In this document: in pieces, positions 52,715-63,142 of the stretch
Position numbering within the stretch: position 1 is the stretch's first letter
How the letters are laid out: every line of letters begins with the position of its first letter
NCBI GenBank assembly: GCA_029948415.1
Contig: JAJIZT010000001.1
Coordinates: forward strand, 459,429 to 523,428
DNA from: Cenarchaeum symbiont of Oopsacas minuta
GTDB taxonomy: Archaea > Thermoproteota > Nitrososphaeria > Nitrososphaerales > Nitrosopumilaceae
Direction of reading: 5' to 3'
Length of the DNA stretch: 64,000 nucleotides
Position numbers and translations under genes: made by a program
The notes under the pieces: model-generated
Told to the model about the DNA's origin: nothing
What the model saw: the letters and a program-made list of their open reading frames with translations, nothing else
Database searches by the model: none

Positions 52715-52802
52715 ACTGACAAATAATATGTGATTTTTTTAACATAACGTTAGATTGTTATGTGCATACTTTTATTGAGTGCAAAAAAACAAGATAGATT
52801 AA

Positions 52803-53579
52803 TTGAAAGAAAAAATTGCCAACCAAATCTACAATGAAGATTGTATAGTTGGAATGCAAAAAATAAAAGCAAAAAGCGTGGATCTCATCATAACCGATCC
52901 ACCGTTTGCGATAAAATTCGGTAAAAAAAAGGCCAACTATAACCGAAAAGACTCTCGTGTGTTGAAAGGATATGGAGAAGTCTTGCAGTCTGAATATAGT
53001 AAATTTACGCACAACTGGATGGAACAGGCGTATCGTACACTTCGAGAATCTGGAAGCATGTATGTTTTTTCTGGATGGAATCACCTTGGGGACATACTTG
53101 CAGGACTCGACTCTGCAGGATTTACGGTTGTAAATCATCTTGTATGGAAATATCAGTTTGGTGTGGTTACTAGTCGCAAGTTTGTCACGTCACATTACCA
53201 TTGTTTGTATGTGTGCGTCAATGATAAAAAACGCACATTTTATCCGTTTTCGCGTTTTGGAAAAAACGACAAGGATGAAAACAACAAAAGCCTTCATTAT
53301 GCAGACAAGGAAGATGTTTGGTACATAAAACGTGAATACTGGTCTGGAATGACAAAGACGCCAACAAAACTTCCGCGCAAAATAGTGGAAAAAATACTTG
53401 AATACTCTAGTAAAAAAGGCGATCTTGTAATGGATCCATTTCTTGGTTCAGGACAAGTTGCCGTGGTAAGTAAACTAATGGGTCGTAAATATGCTGGATT
53501 TGAAGTCGTAAAACAATATTATGAATTTATACAACATCGACTCGAAAGTGGTGGATATGGACTAAAGCACGCAGACTAG
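52803..53579 (+). CDS. DNA methyltransferase, beta-class N4-cytosine/N6-adenine type, orphan
   Basis: Catalytic motif IV DLIITDPPFAI comes first (about residue 30) and motif I DPFLGSGQVAVVS last (about 215), which is the beta-class order of amino-methyltransferases such as the M.MboII group. The LRESGSMYVFSGW segment between belongs to the same fold. The start is a TTG at 52803, as no earlier ATG exists in frame. No restriction gene is adjacent. It may be a solitary epigenetic methylase. Its end overlaps tatA by four bases, tail to tail. Confidence 0.85.
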   Translation: MKEKIANQIYNEDCIVGMQKIKAKSVDLIITDPPFAIKFGKKKANYNRKDSRVLKGYGEVLQSEYSKFTHNWMEQAYRTLRESGSMYVFSGWNHLGDILAGLDSAGFTVVNHLVWKYQFGVVTSRKFVTSHYHCLYVCVNDKKRTFYPFSRFGKNDKDENNKSLHYADKEDVWYIKREYWSGMTKTPTKLPRKIVEKILEYSSKKGDLVMDPFLGSGQVAVVSKLMGRKYAGFEVVKQYYEFIQHRLESGGYGLKHAD

Positions 53580-53905
53580 GAATCTTTTTTACCCATTTTA
53601 GATTCAATGGCAGTACGTAGTTCATCATTTGATTTATCATTAAAATCTATTCCGAGTGTTTTGCATATGATCTCGAGTTTTTGTCGTTCGGTATTTACTG
53701 GACCTCTCACACCAGTTTCATGAATCCCTACATCGTTTAGACTCTCTCTTACATCTGTTTTTGCACGGTTGTATTCATTTACGGCCTTGCCCATCTTTTT
53801 TGCCGCTTCGGGAAGCTTGTTTGTACCTAAAATCAACACAAGTGCGACAAATATGATAATTACCCATTCGCCACCTATGATGTTTAATGCAATCTCGTAG
53901 GTCAT
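53576..53905 (-). CDS. tatA: Twin-arginine translocase subunit TatA/B
   Basis: TatA/Hcf106-family protein. One N-terminal transmembrane helix (WVIIIFVALVLILG) is followed by the hinge and the amphipathic helix KLPEAAKKMGKAVNEYNRAK. The 109-aa length includes a charged C-terminal tail. TatA forms the channel of the Tat system for folded proteins. tatC is not nearby; in thaumarchaea tatA copies are often scattered. Downstream of a divergent or unrelated MFS gene. Confidence 0.85.
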   Translation of the reverse strand: MTYEIALNIIGGEWVIIIFVALVLILGTNKLPEAAKKMGKAVNEYNRAKTDVRESLNDVGIHETGVRGPVNTERQKLEIICKTLGIDFNDKSNDELRTAIESKMGKKDS

Positions 53906-53936
53906 GCCGTATAGATGAGTGGTGCCTACATTAAAG

Positions 53937-55091
53937 TCAATCCTGTCTATATATCGGCTGTAGTACTGAACGTCTAGCTATGGCTATAAACGCCACACCA
54001 AATCCAAAGATGGCAAACACAATGTATGGTGCAGATCCCCCGTATTCTTGTGATACTATACCTGCGATGATGGGGCCTATTACCCACCCGATGCCAAAGA
54101 TTGACTCGTATGCACCTATGACCGATCCAGACATTTTGGCTTTGGCACGGGAGAGGGCAATCTCTAATGTAAGAGGAACAATGGCACTAAAACCAAATCC
54201 CATTGTAAGTAATGCGATTGCATACCAAAATAATCCGTTACCAAAATATGCTGCACTCATGCCAATACCGATAGAAAGTATGGATGCAACTAGAATGATT
54301 GTAACATGTCCGACAAATTTTTTGGCGCATATCAATGTGATTATACGTGAGATGCCAAACACAAAATAAAGAATTTCAACATGCATTGCACTTGTGCCTT
54401 TTTCCGTAAGAAATGCTGGATATATTGCGAGTATCACACCAAAAGAGGCGGTACAATAGATGAGCATCAAAACCATTTCCGGTAACGATATCAAACTACG
54501 AAATCCAGATAGTGATATTTTTACACTAGATGCCACTGTACGAATTCTTGAAGTAGATACTGAGGATATCAGTGCGGCAGCCATTACGAATGCAGCAAAC
54601 TGGAACAATAATCTATATCCTGAATCACTATCATTCAAAAATAGTGAACCAAGTAGCGGACCGATGGTAAATCCTGCAACAAAAAATCCTACAAATTTTG
54701 CAATATTTTTTACTCTATCTGCACCAGAGCTTACACTTGAGATTATTGCCTCACATGGAGGCCAAAAGAACGCGTGTGCTATACCCGTTCCAATTCTACA
54801 TATTATGATCTCAGGTACTGTATGCACTATGGACAATGCATATGTGGATACAACATTTATTGCAACGCCAACGGTAAGAATCCACCCACGGTTGAATTTA
54901 TCTAGCAACATTCCTACAAATAACGGGACAAAAACATATGGCATAAAATTTGCAACGCCGATAGCGCCAAGATCCGAATATGATGCACCTATAGAATCAA
55001 CTGCAAATATGGGAAGAATTGGATTGTGTATTCCATACGATATACCAATTAAAAGGCTGACAGAGTTGACCAAAAAAAGATGGTATCTCAT
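53937..55091 (-). CDS. MFS transporter
   Basis: About 12 transmembrane helices, 384 aa. The first loop GMLLDKFNRGW is the motif A-like segment of major facilitator proteins, and the second half begins with the FISLPEMVLMLIYCTASFG-like region. The substrate is not determined; a drug/H+ exporter or sugar carrier are possible. The start overlaps the UbiE-type gene stop by four bases, so it is the last of the psmA, methyltransferase, MFS transcript. Confidence 0.85.
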   Translation of the reverse strand: MRYHLFLVNSVSLLIGISYGIHNPILPIFAVDSIGASYSDLGAIGVANFMPYVFVPLFVGMLLDKFNRGWILTVGVAINVVSTYALSIVHTVPEIIICRIGTGIAHAFFWPPCEAIISSVSSGADRVKNIAKFVGFFVAGFTIGPLLGSLFLNDSDSGYRLLFQFAAFVMAAALISSVSTSRIRTVASSVKISLSGFRSLISLPEMVLMLIYCTASFGVILAIYPAFLTEKGTSAMHVEILYFVFGISRIITLICAKKFVGHVTIILVASILSIGIGMSAAYFGNGLFWYAIALLTMGFGFSAIVPLTLEIALSRAKAKMSGSVIGAYESIFGIGWVIGPIIAGIVSQEYGGSAPYIVFAIFGFGVAFIAIARRSVLQPIYRQD

Positions 55092-55777
55092 TTGTATGCG
55101 GCCACCATCACGGCGCCGCCCATAAGATCTTTTCCAAATTCTACCCTAGAAAATTTCTCGAGTAGAATCGATTCTAGTTCCTTATTTTTTGGCCATTTTT
55201 TAAACGTGTCATATAGTGCAGAAAATTTGAGACCAAGTCGACCAGCTGCACAGTATGCAACTATCGGTAATACGAATTTGAGATAAAATGCTACACCTGT
55301 TCTCACAAATCTTGAATCTGGTTTACCAAGATCCACAATGACAAACTTTCCATCTTTATGTAAAACTCTATGTATCTCTGATATGGCAGTTCGCAATTCT
55401 ATGGCATCGCGTAACGAATATCCGCACATAACTGCGTCAAAACCCCCAGAACGAAACGGCATGTGTTCAAAGACGCCACATGAGAGATCTGGTGACTCTT
55501 CAAATAACCTACTAGTATTTTTGAGCATAGGCAAGAGCGGATCATACATTACAATTTTTAAATCCTCATTGCATATACTCATGGCCGCTTTTGACATATT
55601 ACCAAATCCTGAACCTGCATCTAAAACTCGGTAGCCGGGATTTATGTGCCCACGTATGCATGTATCACGATGTCTAGCGTCACGGCCTAGAGAAATATAC
55701 GAGTTTACCTTGTTGTATACAGGAATAACATCGCGCAAAACTTCCATCACTTTTCCCCAGCTTTCGCCAAGACCCAT
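55088..55777 (-). CDS. UbiE/COQ5-like methyltransferase
   Basis: Class I methyltransferase. The N-terminal NKVNSYISLGRDARHRD is the UbiE-type segment. Motif I is YRVLDAGSGFGNMSKA, then FRSGGFDAVMCGYSLRDAIE and DLGKPDSRF, typical of demethylmenaquinone methyltransferase. Thaumarchaea make menaquinone-type quinones, so a quinone role is plausible. I use the ATG at 55777; an ATG at 55801 overlaps the psmA stop by eight bases and is also possible. Positioned between psmA and the MFS transporter. Confidence 0.83.
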   Translation of the reverse strand: MGLGESWGKVMEVLRDVIPVYNKVNSYISLGRDARHRDTCIRGHINPGYRVLDAGSGFGNMSKAAMSICNEDLKIVMYDPLLPMLKNTSRLFEESPDLSCGVFEHMPFRSGGFDAVMCGYSLRDAIELRTAISEIHRVLHKDGKFVIVDLGKPDSRFVRTGVAFYLKFVLPIVAYCAAGRLGLKFSALYDTFKKWPKNKELESILLEKFSRVEFGKDLMGGAVMVAAYK

Positions 55778-55793
55778 AATGTGTATCCCGCCG

Positions 55794-56522
55794 TTATGCA
55801 TTACCGAATTTATCGGTAGCGATTGATGAATATTTTTCAATATCTTCTTTATTGATTTTTTGCATAATGCTGTCTGTAGAAGTTATCATTGCCATCTTTA
55901 TGTGAGCCGTCTCTGTTTTTTCATCTTTTTTTCTATTTGTGGCCGCGATTGCTAATGCAGCAGCATCACTCATGCTCATCTGAGAATCGTATTTTGTTTC
56001 CAAAAAGGCGTTAGCTTCTTGTGAACCTGCACCTATTGCGATTGCCGCATATGGAACATATGTTCCACTAGGATCAGTAACGTATACAGAGTTACCTTTT
56101 TGATCAACACCAGCTATAATGAGCGCTACACCGTACGGTCTTACACCAGAATATTGGGTAAACTGGTGGCACTGATCTGCAAGATATTTTGCAACAGTCT
56201 CTACCTCTACTGACTCGTCATAAGTAATCCTTGTTCCTTGAGAAAAGTATCTTGCATTATTTACTTGGATACGTGCATCTGGAATGTATCCTGCCGCAGC
56301 GATGCCTATGTGCTTGTCTACCTGGAATATTTTCTGTGTTACACCACTAGTTTGAAGCGCCTGTGGTGCCTCTTCAACTGCAACTAGAACTCCATCCTTA
56401 CATCTCAAGCCAATCGCAAGCGTTCCACGATTTACAGTCTCTATTGCATACTCTACTTGGTATATGCGCCCATCAGGGGAATACATTGTAGGTGTCATAT
56501 CATAGCCACGTGATGCCATCAT
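55794..56522 (-). CDS. psmA: Proteasome alpha subunit
   Basis: The 20S proteasome alpha subunit, forming the outer heptameric rings. The N-terminal YDMTPTMYSPDGRIYQVEYA is the classical alpha signature that gates the pore. Further marks are KIFQVDKHIGIAAAGYIPDA and GVALIIAGVDQKG. Length of about 242 aa is normal. The ATG at 56522 or 56519 is the start; a TATA-like TTAAATTT lies about 30 bases upstream. The downstream methyltransferase and MFS genes follow with overlaps. Confidence 0.94.
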   Translation of the reverse strand: MMASRGYDMTPTMYSPDGRIYQVEYAIETVNRGTLAIGLRCKDGVLVAVEEAPQALQTSGVTQKIFQVDKHIGIAAAGYIPDARIQVNNARYFSQGTRITYDESVEVETVAKYLADQCHQFTQYSGVRPYGVALIIAGVDQKGNSVYVTDPSGTYVPYAAIAIGAGSQEANAFLETKYDSQMSMSDAAALAIAATNRKKDEKTETAHIKMAMITSTDSIMQKINKEDIEKYSSIATDKFGNA

Positions 56523-56757
56523 ATGCAAAATACTCTAAAGTGCAAATTTAAGGGTATAGTAATCCTATCTAGTACAGGCTAGGCACAACATTTTCGTCAA
56601 AATTACGAACAATTTTTGTCTATTGCATCAACCTTGGAATATTTTTATTTCGCATCCGCCTACCACATGTTTGACTGTAATTTTTAGTATAATCGTGAAT
56701 GATTTTCATACGCCTCAAATTTACCTGATGTGTTTTGCTCATCTTTACGATAATACA

Positions 56758-57639
56758 TTATGTGATGATCTCATTTATTGCAGCTGGAATCCCAACTTTG
56801 TATGAAGGATATTTTACATCGATCATCTTTGCCATTGCCGAACCATCACATACGGTGGACGTGGTAAGCATTTCCACAACCTCACGCCCCATTACTATTT
56901 TTGCGATCACAGACGGAATGTTTCCAGAATAATCCTTGCCCAAAAGCTTACAGATCAGTCGTATAAAATCTGAAAACTTTATCGGTTCTGAATCTGCCAA
57001 AATATGTACCCCCCCTGTAGATTGTTTACCAATTGCGGTAAGCGCAGTAATTACGTCATCTATGTGTACAAAACTCTTTACATATTCACCGTTACCTGGA
57101 ACCTTGAATCTATTTTTTTTGATTCTTGGTACGATCTGTGATGATAACCATCCACCAGAACCGTATACATCACCCATACATGCAACTAGAAATGTATTTT
57201 TATTTTTATCACATATTCGTTGCGCATATCTTTGTGCTTCTAGACGTACTTTGGAGTATTTTGTATGAGGATTACAAGGTGTATTGGCAGTTATCATGGA
57301 ATCAATTTTACCGTATATCCCAGTACCTGTAACATATACAAACGATTCGGTGCGTCCATTTATTGCTTTTAAGATATTTTTTGTACCATCATAGTTTATT
57401 GCTCTAGATCCATCAAAGCTTTTCACTAGAGGTGTTGCCGCCGCTAAATGATATACAATATCATACCTACCTTTTGGAATATCGGGGACTTTGGTAGCAA
57501 GATTAACCTTGACTCCTATACATCCTTGTGGAGTTACATTTTTGTTGCAAAGCGCCACCACTTCATCTCCCATATCTACAAAATTGGATGCAAGTTTGTA
57601 TCCGATAAATCCAGATGCACCAGTTATCAATACTCTCAT
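56758..57639 (-). CDS. NAD-dependent epimerase/dehydratase family protein
   Basis: Extended SDR with LITGASGFIGYKLA at the N-terminus, a DIVYHLAAATPL strand and the YVTGTGIYG Ser/Thr-type active-site strand. The expected YxxxK reads Y-S-K-V-R (KYSKVRLEAQ), so the catalytic Lys is Arg, or a shifted Lys takes over. Length of 293 aa fits the family. Members modify nucleotide sugars or reduce diverse carbonyls. The substrate is unknown. Monocistronic, with the AT-rich 56523-56757 gap before psmA. Confidence 0.82.
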   Translation of the reverse strand: MRVLITGASGFIGYKLASNFVDMGDEVVALCNKNVTPQGCIGVKVNLATKVPDIPKGRYDIVYHLAAATPLVKSFDGSRAINYDGTKNILKAINGRTESFVYVTGTGIYGKIDSMITANTPCNPHTKYSKVRLEAQRYAQRICDKNKNTFLVACMGDVYGSGGWLSSQIVPRIKKNRFKVPGNGEYVKSFVHIDDVITALTAIGKQSTGGVHILADSEPIKFSDFIRLICKLLGKDYSGNIPSVIAKIVMGREVVEMLTTSTVCDGSAMAKMIDVKYPSYKVGIPAAINEIIT

Positions 57640-57823
57640 AAAACTAGATTATGTGTGTAGGTTTTGAGTTTTACTTGTATGTTTACCCATAGAATAAAAA
57701 TACCTCGACAAATTCAAGATGAGTAAAAATTAATAGCGATTATGCCAAAAATGATACTATTACTAGTTACATGCAAGATAGTTGGCATAGACTTAATATA
57801 CAATCCTCTTGTATGTATTATAG

Positions 57824-59098
57824 ATGATGGGTGTAGATCCGTTTGAAAATGCAACAAAACAGGTCTATGACGCATGTGATATTTTGAAAATAAATGATAA
57901 AGGAATACGAGATTATCTTGCAATGCCAAACAGAGTGGTACGGGTAAAAATTCCAGTAAAAATGGACAATGGTAAAATTCGAGTATTCACAGGATTTCGA
58001 AGCCAACACAACAACGATAGAGGTCCATACAAAGGTGGAATACGATATTTTGATCCACAAGGTGGTGTAGAGTACATGGAACGTGAAGTAATGGCACTAT
58101 CTTCATGGATGACATGGAAATGTGCTGTCGTGGATGTACCACTAGGCGGTGGCAAGGGAGGTATTTTTGTAAATCCAAAAAAAGAAAATATTAGTGCTGG
58201 AGAGATGGAGCGTATCACTAGAAGATTTGCATATGGAATATCTGAAATAATTGGACCTGAAAAAGATATTCCTGCACCAGATGTGTATACTACTGGACAA
58301 GAGATGACGCATATCATGGATACGTTTGGTAAACTAAATGGAAACAAGTACACACCTGGCGTGATCACTGGTAAACCGATACCAATGGGTGGATCACTTG
58401 CAAGAAATGTCGCCACTGGTTTGGGTACGGCGTATTGTGTGCGCGAAGCAGCATCAAAACTCAAAATCAATATCAAAGGATCAAAGGTAATATTACAAGG
58501 ATTTGGAAATGCTGCAACGTTTGCAGGTGAATATCTTGAAAAAATGGGTGCTATCATAGTTGGCGCCAGTGATTCTAAAGGTTCAGTAATATTCGTAAAT
58601 GGAGTAAAGATGGCAAAGCTAATGTCTCACAAAAAACGTAAAGGAACTGTGTTGGGATTTCCAGGCGGCAAAAAAGTCAGTACTGAAAAATTACTAACTT
58701 CCAAATGCGATATACTCATACCAGCAGCTCTTGAAAATCAGATCACAGCAAAAATTGCAAAAAAACTCCAATGTAAAATCATCGGCGAATCTGCAAATGG
58801 TCCTACATTACCAGAAGCCGATCCGATTTTATACAAGAAAAAAATCATGGTAATACCTGATATACTTGCAAACTCTGGAGGAGTGTGTATATCTTATTTG
58901 GAATGGGTACAAAATAACATGGGATATTATTGGACTTTTGACGAAGTTGCAGAAAAGATGGAAAAAAACATAGTGCGTGGTCTTGAAGATTCACTAGTAA
59001 TATCAAAAAAACACAAAATTGACATGAGACAAGCTGCAATGGTACTTGCGGTAAAACGTGTTATGGAAGCCTTTGAACTAAAAGGTTTATGGCCATAG
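57824..59098 (+). CDS. gdhA: Glutamate dehydrogenase
   Basis: Glu/Leu/Phe/Val dehydrogenase family, 424 aa. The substrate side shows GPYKGGIRYFDP, the catalytic Lys/Asp segments are MTWKCAVVDVPLGGGKGGI (in part) and PAPDVYTTGQEM. The NAD(P) domain has VILQGFGNAATFAGEYL. It interconverts glutamate and 2-oxoglutarate with ammonium, linking to the isocitrate dehydrogenase at 4576. NAD versus NADP preference cannot be read with confidence. The ATG is doubled (MMGVD). Confidence 0.93.
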   Translation: MMGVDPFENATKQVYDACDILKINDKGIRDYLAMPNRVVRVKIPVKMDNGKIRVFTGFRSQHNNDRGPYKGGIRYFDPQGGVEYMEREVMALSSWMTWKCAVVDVPLGGGKGGIFVNPKKENISAGEMERITRRFAYGISEIIGPEKDIPAPDVYTTGQEMTHIMDTFGKLNGNKYTPGVITGKPIPMGGSLARNVATGLGTAYCVREAASKLKINIKGSKVILQGFGNAATFAGEYLEKMGAIIVGASDSKGSVIFVNGVKMAKLMSHKKRKGTVLGFPGGKKVSTEKLLTSKCDILIPAALENQITAKIAKKLQCKIIGESANGPTLPEADPILYKKKIMVIPDILANSGGVCISYLEWVQNNMGYYWTFDEVAEKMEKNIVRGLEDSLVISKKHKIDMRQAAMVLAVKRVMEAFELKGLWP

Positions 59099-59134
59099 AC
59101 ATTTTCATGACTTTTTGAAATATCTTTTGATAAA

Positions 59135-59812
59135 ATGCCTCGTATTCTCGTATTGCAAAACTCACAAGCAGAAGGAATAGGCGAACTTGGCCATATGATG
59201 GAAAATGATGGATTTGAACTAGACATAGTTGATGCAAGAAAAACCATTCCAGTAAACATGTATGACGCTCTAATCATACTTGGTGGCAGTAATAGTGCAA
59301 ACGATAAAAAATCATACCTTTTGGCAGAAGAGAGTGCCATACTCAAACACGCTGACGCTAGTAAACCTGTACTTGGAATATGTCTTGGAGCACAACTAGC
59401 AGCAAAGGCTCTCGGAAGTAGAGTGTATCGTGGTGCAAAAAAAGAAGTTGGATTTTATGACGATTTGGTTGCAGTAAGCAAAGATCATCTATTTTCAGGT
59501 TTGGAAAATTTTTGTGCGTTTCATTGGCACAATGATACATTCGATCTACCAAACAAGGCAATCTGTCTTGTCAAATCAAATGATTATGATAACCAAGCAT
59601 TCCGATACAAAACAATAGTTGGATTACAATTTCATTTGGAAGTAGATAAGAATATGATAAAAAAATGGCTGACAGAATCTGCAGATTATGTGAACAATTT
59701 GGATCATCTTAATGCAGATGATATTATGCAACAAATTGATACACGTATTATGGATGTACATTCCAATCTCAAAAAATTTTATGCCAACTTTAAATCCGAA
59801 TTTTCAATATGA
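59135..59812 (+). CDS. Class I glutamine amidotransferase
   Basis: The nucleophile Cys is in VLGICLGAQLAAKALG, and the His/Glu pair is in VGLQFHLEVDKN. The fold is that of the GuaA-N or YfeJ-type stand-alone GATases. It lies 36 bases after gdhA and could be co-transcribed. Without a fused synthetase its acceptor is unknown; it may act as a glutaminase-type domain for a partner enzyme. The C-terminus continues as a helical extension after residue about 175. Confidence 0.85.
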   Translation: MPRILVLQNSQAEGIGELGHMMENDGFELDIVDARKTIPVNMYDALIILGGSNSANDKKSYLLAEESAILKHADASKPVLGICLGAQLAAKALGSRVYRGAKKEVGFYDDLVAVSKDHLFSGLENFCAFHWHNDTFDLPNKAICLVKSNDYDNQAFRYKTIVGLQFHLEVDKNMIKKWLTESADYVNNLDHLNADDIMQQIDTRIMDVHSNLKKFYANFKSEFSI

Positions 59813-60083
59813 TATCTTGATTAAAATCGATCTATTGTTTGAACAAATATGTCTATACGGAACAAAATTTTTTCGCGTTGGATCTATTTTATATTGGAAT
59901 GAACAAAATATAAATCAAAAAATTTTTCCTCTTTATTATAATATTTAGTTTCATATGGCAAAAACATATGCGATCAAATTTATTGTCAAGTGAAAATAAT
60001 TCATAATTATACTAAATAATATTACAACTAATCGTATTCATAAATGATGGGATTAATATAAGCCGAAATTATGTTGAATTGTA
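59813..60083. other. AT-rich intergenic region
   Basis: No gene found. It contains the promoter region of the acyl-CoA synthetase, but no single TATA box stands out. Confidence 0.4.
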
Positions 60084-62198
60084 ATGACGCAAGTTGGAAA
60101 AATATTTGATGATACAATAAAAACTGATCATAAAGTAATTACTGAAGAACTCTCAAAATCAATTCTAAAATCATATGGACTCACAGTTCCACCGTATGCT
60201 CTTGCAACTTCGTCTGCGGAAGCGGTAAATGCCGCAAAAAGGATAGGGTTTCCACTTGTAATGAAGGTTGTATCTCCACAGATACTGCACAAAACTGATG
60301 TGGGAGGTGTTAAAGTAGGAATTAACAACGTTATAGATGTTAAAAAAACTTTTGACGATATGCATACTCGCATCTCAAAGAAAAAAGGTGTATCGATAAA
60401 AGGAATTTTACTTGAGAAAATGGTTCCAAAAGGTGTAGAGCTTATTGTTGGTCTACAAAATGATCCACAATTCGGACCAGTTATGATGGTGGGAATGGGC
60501 GGAATTATGACCGAGATCATGCGTGATGTTGCATTTAGAATGCTTCCAATTAGCTCATCTGATGCTAAATCTATGATTGATGAACTACAGGGATCAAAAT
60601 TGCTAAAAGGTTTTCGTGGCTCAAAACCCATTGACATGAAAATGCTCACTTTGGCTCTTGTCAAGATTGGAAAAATGGGCATGGATCATGCAACGCACTT
60701 TGAGAGCATTGATTTTAATCCGATTGTCGTATATCCAAAATCATATAGTATTGTGGATGCAAAAATTATACTTCGTAAATCTCCAAAACTAGATGCAGTT
60801 TCAAAAGCAAAACCTGATGCATCATTTATAGAAAAATTCTTTACGCCAAAATCCGTCGCACTAGTTGGAGCTTCTGCAACAAAAGGCAAAATCGGCAATT
60901 CTATTTTAGATAGCCTTGTAAAACATGATTACAAGGGTATTGTATATCCAATAAACCCAAAACAAAAGAGTATATCTGGAATAAAATGCTATCCGTCAAT
61001 ATCCAAAGTTCCAAAAAAGGTGGATCTTGTCGTAATATGTGTAGATCTTTCTATAACGCCTCCTGTAATGGAAGAGTGTGCAAAACTTGGTATTCATAAC
61101 GTAGTTATTGTATCTGGTGGTGGTAAGGAACTTGGTGGCAAACGTGCCGAATATGAGATGCAGATAAAACAACTCTCAGAAGAGCATAAAATACGCATTA
61201 TTGGTCCAAATTGTATTGGAATGTTCAATGCAGCAAATCGATTAGATTGTGCATTTCAAGGACGCGAACGCATGATTCGTGCTAAACTTGGATCCGTAGC
61301 ATTACTCTCACAGAGTGGCACTATGGGAATAAGCTTTTTGGAGACTGCTGACTCGTTCGGACTCTCGAAAATGGTAAGCTATGGAAATCGTTCAGATGTA
61401 GACGAGGCTGACATGATATGGTATCTTGCAAATGATCCACAAACAAAAGTAATAGTGTTATACGTAGAAGGATTTGGCGACGGACGTAAATTCATCAAAA
61501 CCGCAAAACAGGTTATGAAAGAAAAGAAAAAACCCATAGTGATATGGAAGAGTGGACGAACGGCAGCAGGTGCAAAACAAGCTGCCTCGCATACGGGTTC
61601 CTTGGGTGGCTCCAACGCGATAATCATGGGAGCGTTCAAACAAGCCAAAATTATATCTGTAGACAGCTATCAGGAACTAGCGGCGGTAACAAAAGCTCTT
61701 GCATGGCAACCTCCAGCACACGGTGAAAAATGTGGATTGTGTAGCAACGGTGCAGGACCGATGATAGGAGCTATTGATCATTTTGATAGACTTGGGCTTT
61801 CATTGGCAAAGGTCTCATCTTCAACACTCAAAAAAATGACAGATCATTTTCCAAAGACGTATGTTATCGGAAAAGGAAATCCTGCAGACGTTACTGGAGG
61901 AGCGAGTGCAGAAGATTATCAGTTTACAATGAAGGCATTCCTAGACGATGATGGGGTGGATATAATTATGCCATGGTTTGTATTCCAAGACGACCCATTA
62001 AGCGAAGTAATTGTGGATTATCTTGAATGCATCTCAAAACTCCGTCGTAAACCGATCATAGTAGGTGGCAACGGTGGCCCATACACCAAAAAGATGTCAA
62101 AGATCATCGAAACACACAAAATACCCGTATACGATGATATTCGGGATTGGGTTGCGGCCGCATCAGCTCTTGCAAAATGGGGACGTATGCAAAAATAA
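60084..62198 (+). CDS. ADP-forming acyl-CoA synthetase (acetyl-/hydroxyacyl-CoA synthetase type)
   Basis: A 704-aa fused enzyme. The ATP-grasp part comes first (about 1-235, [40 protein letters not shown]), then the CoA-binding domain (about 250-380, [26 protein letters not shown]) and the ligase part with the phospho-His region (about 440-690, including [12 protein letters not shown]). This subunit order and length match the thaumarchaeal 3-hydroxypropionyl-CoA and 4-hydroxybutyryl-CoA synthetases (ADP-forming) of the 3-hydroxypropionate/4-hydroxybutyrate cycle, which give energy-efficient CO2 fixation. An acetyl-CoA role is possible. Which of the two substrates is used cannot be told from sequence alone. 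Confidence 0.85.
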   Translation: MTQVGKIFDDTIKTDHKVITEELSKSILKSYGLTVPPYALATSSAEAVNAAKRIGFPLVMKVVSPQILHKTDVGGVKVGINNVIDVKKTFDDMHTRISKKKGVSIKGILLEKMVPKGVELIVGLQNDPQFGPVMMVGMGGIMTEIMRDVAFRMLPISSSDAKSMIDELQGSKLLKGFRGSKPIDMKMLTLALVKIGKMGMDHATHFESIDFNPIVVYPKSYSIVDAKIILRKSPKLDAVSKAKPDASFIEKFFTPKSVALVGASATKGKIGNSILDSLVKHDYKGIVYPINPKQKSISGIKCYPSISKVPKKVDLVVICVDLSITPPVMEECAKLGIHNVVIVSGGGKELGGKRAEYEMQIKQLSEEHKIRIIGPNCIGMFNAANRLDCAFQGRERMIRAKLGSVALLSQSGTMGISFLETADSFGLSKMVSYGNRSDVDEADMIWYLANDPQTKVIVLYVEGFGDGRKFIKTAKQVMKEKKKPIVIWKSGRTAAGAKQAASHTGSLGGSNAIIMGAFKQAKIISVDSYQELAAVTKALAWQPPAHGEKCGLCSNGAGPMIGAIDHFDRLGLSLAKVSSSTLKKMTDHFPKTYVIGKGNPADVTGGASAEDYQFTMKAFLDDDGVDIIMPWFVFQDDPLSEVIVDYLECISKLRRKPIIVGGNGGPYTKKMSKIIETHKIPVYDDIRDWVAAASALAKWGRMQK

Positions 62199-62201
62199 TC
62201 G

Positions 62202-63065
62202 TTATTGTTTTTTTAAATATTCTATAATACTAGTATAATCAAAGTTACCGTACCCGTTTTTTGTCGCATTTTTATAGATTTTATGTGCACTAGTGCCCAT
62301 GGGAAGATCTAGTCCAATCTTGTTGGCAGTATTAGAGAGTGCATCCAAATCTTTTTTGAGATTACGTAAAAGAAATGTGGGATTTACTTTTCCATCGATC
62401 ATTCCATACGCCTTTTTTTTACTCATGCCGGTGCCAAAATACGTGGAGTTTAAAACTTTGAGAAATTTTTTTGGATTACCACAAGTTTTATCTACAAACA
62501 TGATCCCCTCGGATATGGATAATGCCAACATGGCAATCTGAAGGTTCATGGCAAGCTTTATGGCGTATGCATTACCTGCAGATCCGATATAAAATATTTC
62601 GCAGGCTATGATTGATAAAATTTGACGACATTTGGAGAGTGCATGTTCTGAACCTGATGCCATCATGACAAGCTCACCAGCAGCTGCAGCATCTGGGCCT
62701 CCCATTACTGGCGTGCCAAGCATCACAATAGATGATGATGCAAGCTTTTCAGTAATAGTTTTTGATTCATCTGGACTAATCGTGCTCATATCACATACAA
62801 TGGGACAGTTATCTGTAATTTCAGCAATACCGTTAGAGCCAAAGCAGATCTCATCAAGTGCTGATGCATCTGTCACACATGTTATGACTATATCGCATCC
62901 ACTTGCAGCACTAGCTGGATTGTCTGCAATAATGGCTCCAGCATCTGAGAGATTTCTAGTTTTTGAGGTGGTGCGATTGTATACTGTAAGTTTTGCGCCT
63001 TTTGCAATCAAGCGCATACCTACTGCGGATCCAAGCATACCTGTACCAATAATGCCAACCTTCAT
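62202..63065 (-). CDS. 3-hydroxyisobutyrate dehydrogenase family protein
   Basis: Beta-hydroxyacid dehydrogenase with VGIIGTGMLGSAVGMRL (NAD(P) motif), the TPVMGGPDAAAAGEL substrate loop and the catalytic Lys in AIKLAMNLQIAM. The 287 aa are the normal length, with the C-terminal helical domain. The family includes tartronate-semialdehyde, glyoxylate/succinic-semialdehyde and 6-phosphogluconate-like reductases. In the 3HP/4HB cycle semialdehyde reduction is needed, so a place near the convergent acyl-CoA synthetase is suggestive but not proof. Confidence 0.85.
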   Translation of the reverse strand: MKVGIIGTGMLGSAVGMRLIAKGAKLTVYNRTTSKTRNLSDAGAIIADNPASAASGCDIVITCVTDASALDEICFGSNGIAEITDNCPIVCDMSTISPDESKTITEKLASSSIVMLGTPVMGGPDAAAAGELVMMASGSEHALSKCRQILSIIACEIFYIGSAGNAYAIKLAMNLQIAMLALSISEGIMFVDKTCGNPKKFLKVLNSTYFGTGMSKKKAYGMIDGKVNPTFLLRNLKKDLDALSNTANKIGLDLPMGTSAHKIYKNATKNGYGNFDYTSIIEYLKKQ

Positions 63066-63142
63066 GGCATAAAATCAACACCAACGCGTATTTTAGTTTG
63101 TGGTATCATCTATAGTGAGTAAGTTTGTCTACATCATATTGA

